Assembly (NCBI RefSeq): GCF_000003605.2
Contig: NW_003155704.1
Span: 1-28,510 of the forward strand
DNA from: Saccoglossus kowalevskii
Lineage: Eukaryota > Hemichordata > Enteropneusta > Harrimaniidae
Reading direction: 5' to 3'
DNA: 28,510 nt
Under the pieces are notes generated by a model. The model was given only the letters and a program-made list of their open reading frames with translations. It was not told the origin of the DNA and ran no database searches. Below are positions 1 to 9,510 of the stretch, one piece after another. Each line of letters opens with the position of its first letter. Position 1 is the first letter of the stretch. A program made the translations under genes and the position numbers.

Positions 1-2
1 TC

Positions 3-122
3 AGCTAATGGTGTGCGCCACATTGTGTATTGCAGATAGTTAAGAGTCTGATTATGTAGGAGTAAATGATGTGCGCCACATAGTGTTTTTTCAGATAGTT
101 AAGAGTCTGATTATGTAGGAGT
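3..122 (+). repeat. Left-edge segment identical to 13,284-13,403
   Basis: The first two monomers of the window are identical over 120 bp to 13,284-13,403 (offset 13,281 bp, one base less than 229 monomers). Both copies carry two successive GCGCCAC variants, the TATTGCAG variant and the extra-T run before CAGATAG. The match ends at 123, where this copy has GTAAATG and the other GTTAATG. Confidence 0.85.
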
Positions 123-770
123 AAATGATGTGCGTCACATACTGTATTTCACATAGTTAAGAGTCTAATTATGTAGGAGTAAATGATGTGCGTCACATTG
201 TGTATTTCACATAGTTAAGAGTCTGATTATGTAGGAGTTAATGGTGTGCTTCACATAGTGTATTTCATATAGTTAAGATTCTGATTATGTAGGAGTTAAT
301 GATGTGCGTCACATAGTGCATTTCACATAGTTATGATTCTGATTATGTAGCAGTAAATGATGTGCGTCACACAGTGTATTTCACATAGTTAAGAGTCTAA
401 TTATGTAGGAGTATATGATGTGCGTCACATTGTGTATTTCAGATAGTTAAGAGTCTGATTATGTAGGAGTAAATGATGTGCGTCACATAGTGCATTTCAC
501 ATAGATAAGAGTCTGATTATGTAGCAGTAAATGATGTGCGTCAAACAGTGTATTTCACATAGTTAAGAATCTAATTATGTAGGAGTTAATGGTGTGCGTC
601 ACATAGTGTATTTCACATAGTTAAGATTCTGATTATGTAGCAGTAAATGATGTGCGTCACATAGTGTATTTGACATAGTTAAGAGTCTGATTATGTAGAA
701 GCTAATAGTGTACTTCACATAGTGTATTTCACATAGTTAAGATTCTGATTATGTAGAGTTAATGAAGTGC

Positions 771-1411
771 GTCACATAGTGTATTTCACATAGTTAAGAG
801 TCTGATTATGTAGGAGTTAATGATGTGCGTCACATAGTGTATTTCACATAGTTAAGAGTCTGATTATGTATGAGGTAATGGTGTGTGTCACATTGTGCAT
901 TTCACATAGTTATGATTCTGATTATGTAGCAGTAAATGATGTGCGTCACACAGTGTATTTCACATAGATAAGAGTCTAATTATGTAGGAGTAAATGATGT
1001 GCGTCACATTGTGTATTTCACATAGTTAAGAGTCTGATTATGTAGGAGTAAATGATGTGCGTCAGATTGTGTATTTCACATAGTTAAGAGTCTGATTATG
1101 TAGGAGTAAATGATGTGCGTCACATAGTGTATTCGACATAGTTAAAAGTCTGATTATGTAGGCGTAAATGATGTGCGTCACATAGTGTATTTCAGATACT
1201 TAAGAGTATGATTATGTAGAAGTAAATGATGTGCGTCACATAGTGTATTTCAGATACTTAAGTGTTGGATTATGTAGGAGTAAATGATGTGCGTCACATA
1301 GTGTATTTGACATAGTTAAGAGTCTAATTATGTAGAAGCTAATGGTGTGCTTCACATAGTGTATTTCATATAGTTAAGATTCTGATTATGTAGGAGTTAA
1401 TGAAGTGCGTC
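771..1411 (+). repeat. Eleven-monomer block copied at 26,411-27,051
   Basis: About 641 bp aligns without a gap to 26,411-27,051 at a constant offset of 25,640 bp, with roughly a dozen or more substitutions seen by eye. Shared rare variants in the same order are TGAGGTAATGG followed by TGTGTGTCACATTG (871), CAGATTG (1063), TATTCGACATAG, GTTAAAAG, CAGATACTTAAGAGTATG and GAAGTAAAT. The block joins almost opposite ends of the window. A shorter part of the same series (CAGATTG to CAGATACTT) is also present near 15.56, 17.02 and 20.03 kb. Confidence 0.85.
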
Positions 1412-1566
1412 ACATAGTGTATTTCACATAGTTAAGAGTCTGATTATGTAGGAGTAAATGATGTACGTCACATAGTGTTTTTCAGATAGTTAAGATTCTG
1501 ATTATGTAGGAGTTAATGATGTGCGTCACATAGTGCATTTCGCATAGTTAAGAGTCTAATTATGTA

Positions 1567-2494
1567 GAAGTTAATGGTGTGCTTCACATAGTGTATTTCA
1601 TATAGTTAAGATTCTGATTATGTAGGAGTTAATGAAGTGCGTCACATAGTGTATTTCACATAGTTAAGAGTCTGATTATGTAGGAGTTAATGGTGTGCTT
1701 CACATAGTGTATTTCATATAGTTAAGATTCTGATTATGTAGGAGTTAATGATGTGCGTCACATAGTGCATTTCGCATAGTTATGATTCTGATTATGTAGC
1801 AGTAAATGATGTGCGTCACACAGTGTATTTCACATAGTTAAGAGTCTAATTATGTAGGAGTAAATGATGTGCGTCACATTGTGTATTTCAGATAGTTAAG
1901 AGTCTGATTATGTAGGAGTAAATGATGTGCGTCACATAGTGCATTTCACATAGTTAAGAGTCTGATTATGTAGCAGTAAATGATGTGCGTCAAACAGTGT
2001 ATTTCACATAGTTAAGAGTCTAATTATGTAGGAGTTAATGGTGTGCGTCACATAGTGTATTTCATATAGATAAGATTCTGATTATGTAGGAGTTAATGAA
2101 GTGCGTCACATAGTGTATTTCACATAGTTAAGAGTCTAATTATGTAGGAGTTAATGGTGTGCTTCACATAGTGTATTTCATATAGTTAAGATTCTGATTA
2201 TGTAGGAGTTAATGATGTGCGTCACATAGTGCATTTCACATAGTTATGATTCTGATTATGTAGCAGTAAATGATGTGCGTCACACAGTGTATTTCACATA
2301 GTTAAGAGTCTAATTATGTAGGAGTAAATGATGTGCGTTACATTGTGTATTTCAGATAGTTAAGAGTCTGATTATGTAGGAGTAAATGATGTGCGTCACA
2401 TAGTGCATTTCACATAGTTAAGAGTCTGATTATGTAGCAGTAAATGATGTGCGTCAAACAGTGTATTTCACATAGTTAAGAGTCTAATTATGTA
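1567..2494 (+). repeat. Tandem 8-monomer higher-order repeat, two copies
   Basis: Two adjacent copies of a 464-bp unit (exactly eight monomers), about 1567-2030 and 2031-2494. The CAAACAG marker lies at 1991 and 2455, 464 bp apart. The ordered variants are GAAGTGCG; GGTGTGCTTCAC with CATATAG; TGCATTT with GTTATGATT; GTAGCAG with CACACAG; CATTGTG with CAGATAG; TGCATTT; GTAGCAG with CAAACAG; then GGTGTGCG. A few substitutions separate the copies (for example TTCGCATAG against TTCACATAG). The same seven-monomer core recurs near 7,480-7,860. Confidence 0.85.
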
Positions 2495-2864
2495 GGAGTT
2501 AATGGTGTGCGTCACATAGTGTATTTCACATAGTTAAGATTCTGATTATGTAGCAGTAAATGATGTGCGTCACATAGTGTATTTGACATAGTTAAGAGTC
2601 TGATTATGTAGAAGCTAATGGTGTACTTCACATAGTGTATTTCACATAGTTAAGATTCTGATTATGTAGGAGTAAATGAAGTGCGTCACATAGTGTATTT
2701 CACATAGTTAAGAGTCTGATTATGTAGGAGTAAATGATGTGCGTCACATACTGTATTTCACATAGTTAAGCGTCTGATTATGTAGGAGTAAATGATGTGC
2801 GTCACATAGTGTTTTTCAGACAGTTAAGAGTCTGATTATGTAGGAGTTAATGATGTGCGTCACG

Positions 2865-3451
2865 TAGTGTATTTCACATAGTTAAGAGTCTGATTATGTA
2901 GGAGTTAATGATGTGTGTCACATAGTGAATTTCACATAGTTATGATTCTGATTATGTAGCAGTAAATGATGTGCGTCACACAGTGTATTTCACATAGATA
3001 AGAGTCTAATTATGTAGGAGTAAATGATGTGCGTCACATTGTGTATTTCATATAGTTAAGAGTCTGATTATGTAGGAGTAAATGATGTGCGTCACATAGT
3101 GCATTTCACATAGTTAAGAGTCTGATTATGTAGCAGTAAATGATGTGCGTCACAGTGTATTTCACATAGTTAAGAGTCTAATTATGTAGGAGTTAATGGT
3201 GTGCGTCACATAGTGAATTTCACATAGTTAAGATTCTGATTATGTAGCAGTAAATGATGAGCGTCACATTGTGTATTTCACATAGTTAAGATTCTGATTA
3301 TGTAGGAGTAAATGATGTGCGTCACATAGTGTATTTGACATAGTTAAGATTCCGATTATGTAGGAGTTAATGAAGTGTGTCACATAGTGTATTTCACATA
3401 GGTAAGAGTCTAATTATGTAGGAGCTAATGGTGTGCTTCACATAGTGTATT
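2865..3451 (+). repeat. Ten-monomer block copied at 20,442-21,030
   Basis: This block aligns with 20,442-21,030. The offset is 17,577 bp at its left end (GATGTGTGTCAC at 2911 and 20,488) and 17,579 bp at the rare GATTCCG variant (3351 and 20,930). The two-base change is explained by a 2-bp deletion in this copy near 3145 (GCGTCACAGTG in place of GCGTCACACAGTG). The marker order agrees throughout, ending with GAAGTGTGTCAC, CATAGGTAAG and GAGCTAATGG. Confidence 0.8.
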
Positions 3452-3721
3452 TGACATAGTTAAGATTCTGATTATGTAGGAGTTAATGAAGTGCGTCACA
3501 TAGTGTATTTGACATAGTTAAGAGTCTAATTATGTAGAGCTAATGGTGTGCGTCACATAGTGTATTTCACATAGTTGAGAGTCTGATTATGTAGGAGTAA
3601 ATGATGTGCGTCACATAGTGCATTTCACATAGTTAAAAGTCTGATTATGTAGCAGTAAATGATGTGCGTCACATAGTGTATTTGACATAGTTAAGAGTCT
3701 GATTATGTAGGAGTTAATGAT

Positions 3722-3890
3722 GTGCGTCACATAGTGTATTTGACATAGTTAAGAGTCTAATTATGAATAAGTAAATGGTGTGCGTCACATTGTGTATTTC
3801 AGATAGTTAAGAGTCTGATTATTTAGGAGTTAATGATGTGCGTCACATAGTGTATTTCACATAGTTGAGAGTCTGATTATGTATGAGGTA
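3722..3890 (+). repeat. GAATAAG variant cluster, copy 1
   Basis: A rare monomer with TATGAATAAGTAAATGG (TGAATAAG at 3764) is followed by CATTGTG with CAGATAG, TTATTTAGGAG, and GTTGAGAG. The same series occurs from 5041 and 12,814. The copy at 12,814 continues, like this one, into TGAGGTAATGG; the copy at 5041 continues into an ordinary GGAGTAAATG monomer. The cluster is a useful tracer because the GAATAAG change is seen only in these three places. Confidence 0.8.
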
Positions 3891-4999
3891 ATGGTGTGCG
3901 TCACATAGTGCATTTCACATAGTTATGATTCTGATTATGTTGCAGTAAATGATGTGCGTCACACAGTGTATTTCACATAGATAAGAGTCTAATTATGTAG
4001 GAGTAAATGATGTGCGTCACATTGTGTATTTCAGATAGTTAAGAGTCTGATTATGTAGGAGTAAATGATGTGCGTCACATAGTGCATTTCACATAGTTAA
4101 GAGTCTGATTATGTAGCAGTAAATGATGTGCGTCACACAGTGTATTTCACATAGTTAAGAGTCTAATTATGTAGGAGTTAATGGTGTGCGTCACATAGTG
4201 TATTTCACATAGTTAAGATTCTGATTATGTAGCATTAAATGATGAGCGTCACATTGTGTATTTCACATAGTTAAGATTCTGATTATGTAGGAGTAAATGA
4301 TGTGCGTCACATAGTGTATTTGACATAGATAAGATTCTGATTATGTAGGAGTTAATGAAGTGTGTCACATAGTGTATTTCACATAGGTAAGAGTCTAATT
4401 ATGTAGGAGCTAATGGTGTGCTTCACATAGTGTATTTCATATAGTTAAGATTCTGATTATGTAGGAGTTAATGATGTGCGTCACATTGTGTATTGCAGAT
4501 AGTTAAGAGTCTGATTATGTAGGAGTAAATGATGTGCGTCACATAGTGTTTTTTCAGATAGTTAAGAGTCTGATTATGTAGGAGTTAATGATGTGCGTCA
4601 CATAGTGTATTTCACATAGTTAAGAGTCTGATTATTTAGGAGTTAATGATGTGCGTCACATAGTGTATTTCACATAGTTAAGAGTCTGATTATGTATGAG
4701 GTAATGGTGTGCGTCACATAGTGCATTTCACATAGTTATGATTCTGATTATGTAGCAGTAAATGATGTGGGTCACACAGTGTATTTCACATAGTTAAGAG
4801 TCTAATTATGTAGGAGTAAATGGTGTGCGTCACATTGTTTATTTCAGATAGTTAAGAGTCTGATTATGTAGGAGTAAATGATGTGCGTCACATAGTGCAT
4901 TTCACATAGTTAAGAGTCTGATTATGTAGCAGTAAATGGTGTGCGTCACATAGTGTATTTGACATAGTTAAGAGTCTGATTATGTAGAAGCTAATGGTG

Positions 5000-5160
5000 T
5001 GCTTCACATAGTGTATTTGACATAGTTAAGAGTCTAATTATGAATAAGTAAATGGTGTGCGTCACATTGTGTATTTCAGATAGTTAAGAGTCTGATTATT
5101 TAGGAGTTAATGATGTGCGTCACATAGTGTATTTCACATAGTTGAGAGTCTGATTATGTA
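5000..5160 (+). repeat. GAATAAG variant cluster, copy 2
   Basis: Second copy of the GAATAAG series, with TGAATAAG at 5041, 1,277 bp (22 monomers plus one base) after copy 1. It shares TTATTTAGGAG and GTTGAGAG, then departs into GTAGGAGTAAATG at about 5158 where the other two copies have TGAGGTAATGG. Confidence 0.78.
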
Positions 5161-5215
5161 GGAGTAAATGATGTGCGTCACATAGTGTATATCAGATAGT
5201 TAAGAGTCTGATTAT

Positions 5216-5273
5216 GTAGGAGTAAATGATGTGCGTCACATAGTGTATTTCACATAGTTAAGAGTCTGATTAT
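5216..5273 (+). repeat. Reference monomer matching the consensus
   Basis: This copy equals the majority base at every position as judged by eye, so it can serve as the type monomer; its first base (the G of GTAGG) is used as position 1 below. Landmarks: GAGTAAATGATG at 5-16, the single CpG within GTGCGTCAC at 16-24, CACATAGTG at 22-30, the second CACATAG at 36-42, and GTCTGATTATG running from 49 into the next copy. TCACATAGT occurs twice, at 21-29 and 35-43, a perfect 9-bp direct repeat 14 bp apart. The commonest variant sites are 4 (G/C, giving GTAGC), 9 (A/T), 14 (A/G), 20 (G/T), 27 (A/T), 31 (T/C), 36-37 (CA/GA/AT) and 49-53 (AGTCTG, ATTCTG or AGTCTA). Confidence 0.92.
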
Positions 5274-5324
5274 GTAGGAGTAAATGATGTGCGTCACATA
5301 GTGTATTTCACATAGTTAAGATTC

Positions 5325-5800
5325 TGATTATGTAGGAGATAATGGTGTGCGTCAAATAGTGTATTTCACATAGTTAAGATTCTGATTATGTAGGAGGTAA
5401 TGGTGTGAGTCACATAGTGTATTTGACATAGTTAAGATTCTGATTATGTAGCAGTAAATGATGTGCGTCACATAGTGTATTTGACATAGTTAAGAGTCTG
5501 ACTATGTAGCAGTAAATGATGAGCGTCACATTGTGTATTTCACACAGTTAAGAGTCTGATTATGTAGGAGTTAATAGTGTGCGTCACATAGTGTATTTCA
5601 CATAAATAAGATTCTGATTATGTAGCAGTAAATGATGAGCGTCACATTGTGTATTTCACATAGTTAAGATTCTGATTATGGAGGAGATAATGGTGTGCGT
5701 CAAATAGTGTATTTCACATAGTTAAGATTCTGATTATGTAGGAGGTAATGGTGTGACTCGCATAGTGTATTTGACATAGTTAAGATTCTGATTATGTAGC
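5325..5800 (+). repeat. GGAGATAATGG / GTGACTCGCAT module, early forms
   Basis: Two related modules lie here. Near 5335-5420 GGAGATAATGG with CAAATAG is followed by GAGGTAATGG with GTGAGTCACATAG. At 5681-5770 the fuller form appears: TATGGAGGAGATAATGG, CAAATAG, GAGGTAATGG, GTGACTCGCATAG (5753) and TTTGACA. The fuller form recurs at 16,299, 18,213, 18,793, 19,315 and 20,359, all in zone 2. The first form has GTGAGTCAC where the later ones have GTGACTCGC, so it may represent a less derived state; that ordering is inference. Confidence 0.75.
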
Positions 5801-7479
5801 AGTAAATGATGTGCGTCACATAGTGTATTTCACATAGTTAAGAGTCTGATTATGTAGGAGTTAATGATGTGCGTCACATAGTGTATTTCACATAGTTAAG
5901 AGTCTGATTATGTAGGAGTAAATGATGTGCGTCACATAGTGTATTTCACATAGTTAAGATTCTGATTATGTATGAGTAAATGATGTGCGTCACATAGTGC
6001 ATTTCACATAGTTAAGAGTCTGATTATGTAGCAGTAAATGATGTGCGTCACATAGTGCATTTCATATAGTTATGATTCTGATTATGTAGGAGTTAATGAT
6101 GTGCGGCACGTAGTGTATTTCACATAGTTAAGAGTATGATTATGTAGGAGTTAATGATGTGCGTCATGTAGTGTATTTCACATAGTTAAGAGTCTGATTA
6201 TGTATGAGGTAATGGTGTGCGTCACATAGTGCATTTCACATAGTTATGATTCTGATTATATAGCAGTAAATGATGTGCGTCACACAGTGTATTTCACATA
6301 GATAAGAGTCTAATTATGTAGGAGTAAATGATGTGCGTCACATTGTGTATTTCAGATAGTTAAGAGTCTGATTATGTAGGAGTAAATGATGTGCGTCACA
6401 TAGTGCATTTCACATAGTTAAGAGTCTGATTATGTAGCAGTTAATGATGTGCGTCACACAGTGTATTTCACATAGTTAAGAGTCTAATTATGTAGGAGTT
6501 AATGGTGTGCGTCACATAGTGTATTTCACATAGTTAAGATTCTGATTATGTAGCAGTAAATGATGAGCGTCACATTGTGTATTTCACACAGTTAAGAGTC
6601 TGATTATGTAGGAGTTAATGGTGTGCGTCACATAGTGTATGTCACATAATTAAGATTCTGATTATGTAGCAGTAAATGATGAGCGTCACATTGTGTATTT
6701 CACATAGTTAAGATTCTGATTATGTAGGAGTAAATGATGTGCGTCACATAGTGTATTTGACATAGTTAAGAGTCTAATTATGTAGGAGCTAATGGTGTGC
6801 TTCACATAGTGTATTTCATATAGTTAAGATTCTGATTATGTAGGAGTTAATGATGTGCGTCACATAGTGTATTTCACATAGTTAAGAATCTGATTATGTA
6901 GGAGTAAATGATGTGCGTCACATTGTGTATTGCAGATAGTTAAGAGTCTGATTATGGAGGAGTAAATGATGTGTGTCACATAGTGTTTTTCAGATAGTTA
7001 AGAGTCTGATTATGTAGGAGTTAATGATGTGCGTCACATGGTGTATTTCACATAGTTAAGAGTCTGATTATGTAGGAGTTAATGGTGTGCGTCACATAGT
7101 GTATTTCACATAGTTAAGATTCTGATTATGTAGCAGTAAATGATGAGCGTCACATTGTGTATTTCACACAGTTAAGAGTCTGATTATGTAGGAGTTAATG
7201 GTGTGCGTCACATAGTGTATTTCACATAGATAAGATTCTGATTATGTAGCAGTAAATGATGAGCGTCACATTGTGTATTTCAGATAGTTAAGAGTATGAT
7301 TATGTAGGAGTTAATGATGTGCGTCACATAGTGCTTTTCACATAGTTATGATTCTGATTATGTAGCAGTAAATGATGTGCGTCACACAGTGTATTTCACA
7401 TAGTTAAGAGTCTGATTATGTAGCAGTAAATGATGTGCGTCAAACAGTGTATTTCACATAGTTAAGAGTCTAATTATGT

Positions 7480-7860
7480 AGGAGTTAATGAAGTGCGTCA
7501 CATAGTGTATTTCACATAGTTAAGAGTCTGATTATGTAGGAGTTAATGGTGTGCTTCACATAGTGTATTTCATATAGTTAAGATTCTGATTATGTAGGAG
7601 TTAATGATGTGCGTCACATAGTGCATTTCACATAGTTATGATTATGATTATGTAGCAGTAAATGATGTGCGTCACACAGTGTATTTCACATAGTTAAGAG
7701 TCTAATTATGTAGGAGTAAATGATGTGCGTCACATTGTGTATTTCAGATAGTTAAGAGTCCGATTATGTAGGAGTAAATGATGTGCGTCACATAGTGCAT
7801 TTCACATAGTTAAGAGTCTGATTATGTAGCAGTAAATGATGTGCGTCAAACAGTGTATTT
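7480..7860 (+). repeat. Seven-monomer core related to 2.08-2.46 kb
   Basis: This segment has the same ordered variants as the 8-monomer unit at about 2.08-2.46 kb, from GAAGTGCG through CATATAG, GTTATGATT, CACACAG, CAGATAG and TGCATTT to CAAACAG at 7847. Another CAAACAG monomer precedes it at 7441, 406 bp (exactly seven monomers) earlier. Private changes include GATTATGATTATG and GAGTCCG. Confidence 0.72.
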
Positions 7861-8273
7861 CACATAGTTAAGAGTCTAATTATGTAGGAGAAAATGATGT
7901 GCGTCACATAGTGTTTTTCAGACAGTTAAGAGTCTGATTATGTAGGAGTTAATGGTGTGCTTCACATAGTGTATTTCACATAGTAAAGATTCTGATTATG
8001 CAGGAGTTAATGATGTGTGTCACATAGTGCATTTCACATAGTTATGATTCTGATTATGTAGCAGTAAATGATGTGCGTCACACAGTGTATTTCACATTGA
8101 TAAGAGTCTAATTATGTAGGAGTAAATGATGTGCGTCACATTGTGTATTTCAGATAGTTAAGAGTCTGATTATGTAGGAGTAAATGATGTGCGTCACATA
8201 GTGCATTTCACATAGTTAAGAGTCTGATTATGTAGCAGTAAATGATGTGCGTCACGCAGTGTATTTCACATAA

Positions 8274-8695
8274 TTAAGAGTCTAATTATGTAGGAGTTAA
8301 TTGTGTGCGTCACATAGTGTATTTCACATAGATAAGATTCTGATTATGTAGCAGTAAATGATGAGCGTCACATTGTGTATTTCACATAGTTAAGATTCTG
8401 ATTATGTAGGAGTAAATGATGTGCGTCACATAGTGTATTTGACATAGTTAAGATTCTGATTATGTAGGAGTTAATGAAGTGTGTCACATAGTGTATTTCA
8501 CATAGGTAAGAGTCTAATTATGTAGGAGCTAATGGTGTGCTTCACATAGTGTATTTGACATAGTTAAGATTCTGATTATGTAGGAGTTAATGAAGTGCGT
8601 CACATAGTGTATTTGACATAGTTAAGAGTCTAATTATGTAGGAGCTAATGGTGTGCTTCACATAGTGTATTTCATATAGTTAAGATTCTGATTAT
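8274..8695 (+). repeat. 422-bp segment identical to 27,304-27,725
   Basis: Base-by-base reading shows identity over 422 bp (just over seven monomers) with 27,304-27,725, offset 19,030 bp. The order is AATTGTGTGCG with CATAGATAAG, GATGAGCG with CATTGTG, TTTGACA, GAAGTGTGTCAC with CATAGGTAAG, GCTTCAC with TTTGACA, GAAGTGCG with TTTGACA, and GCTTCAC with CATATAG. The match is bounded by CATAATTAAG against CATAGTTAAG on the left and ATTATGTGGG against ATTATTTAGG on the right. Complete identity beside more diverged neighbours suggests a recent copy or an assembly duplication. Confidence 0.9.
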
Positions 8696-8872
8696 GTGGG
8701 AGTTAATGATGTGCGTCACATTGTGTATTGCAGATAGTTAAGAGTCTGATTATGTAGGAGTAAATGGTGTGCGTCACATTGTGTATTTCACATAGTTAAG
8801 AGTCTGATTATTTAGGAGTTAATGATGTGCGTCACATAGTGTATTTCACATAGTTAAGAGTCTGATTATGTA

Positions 8873-9510
8873 TGAGGTAATGGTGTGCGTCACATAGTGC
8901 ATTTCACATAGTTATGATTCTGATTATGTAGCAGTAAATGATTTCCGTCACACAGTGTATTTCACATAGTTAAGAGTCTAATTATGTAGGAGTAAATGGT
9001 GTGCGTCACATTGTGTATTTCAGATAGTTAAGAGTCTGATTATGTAGGAGTAAATGATGTGCGTCACATAGTGCATTTCACATAGTTAAGAGTCTGATTA
9101 TGTAGCAGTAAATGATGTGCGTCAAACAGTGTATTTGACATAGTTAAGTGTCTGATTATGTAGAAGCTAATGGTGTGCTTCACATAGTGTATTTCATATA
9201 GTTAAGAGTCTGATTATGTAGGAGTAAACGATGTGCGTCACATACTGTATTTCACATAGATAAGAGTCTGATTATGTAGGAGTAAATGATGTGCGTCACA
9301 TAGTGTTTTTCATACAGTTAAGAGTCTGATTATGTAGGAGTTAATGGTGTGCTTCACATAGTGTATTTCATATAGTTAAGATTCTGATTATGTAGGAGTT
9401 AATGATGTGCGTCACGTAGTGTATTTCACATAGTTAAGAGTCTGATTATGTAGGAGTTAATGATGTGCGTCACATAGTGTATTTCACATAGTTAAGAGTC
9501 TGATTATGTA
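8873..9510 (+). repeat. 11-monomer higher-order unit, copy 1
   Basis: A 638-bp unit (exactly eleven monomers) from one TGAGGTAATGG marker to the next. Internal order: TGAGGTAATGG with TGCATTT and GTTATGATT; GTAGCAG with CACACAG; AAATGGTGTGCG with CATTGTG and CAGATAG; TGCATTT; GTAGCAG with TTTGACA; GAAGCTAATGG with CATATAG; CATACTG; TGTTTTTCA with ACAGTTAAG; GCTTCAC with CATATAG; CACGTAG; and a near-consensus monomer. The same order is read at 11,774-12,411 and 27,787-28,424. Private changes include GATTTCCG, AAACGATG and CAAACAG with TTTGACA. Confidence 0.85.

Noticed and set aside
8437-8466. Bacterial sigma-70 promoter in the TTTGACATAG variants
   Set aside because: TTGACA equals a -35 consensus, but the downstream TATGTA or GATTAT is a poor -10 at unsuitable spacing, the motif is simply a one-base variant of TTCACA, and the context is a eukaryotic-type satellite.
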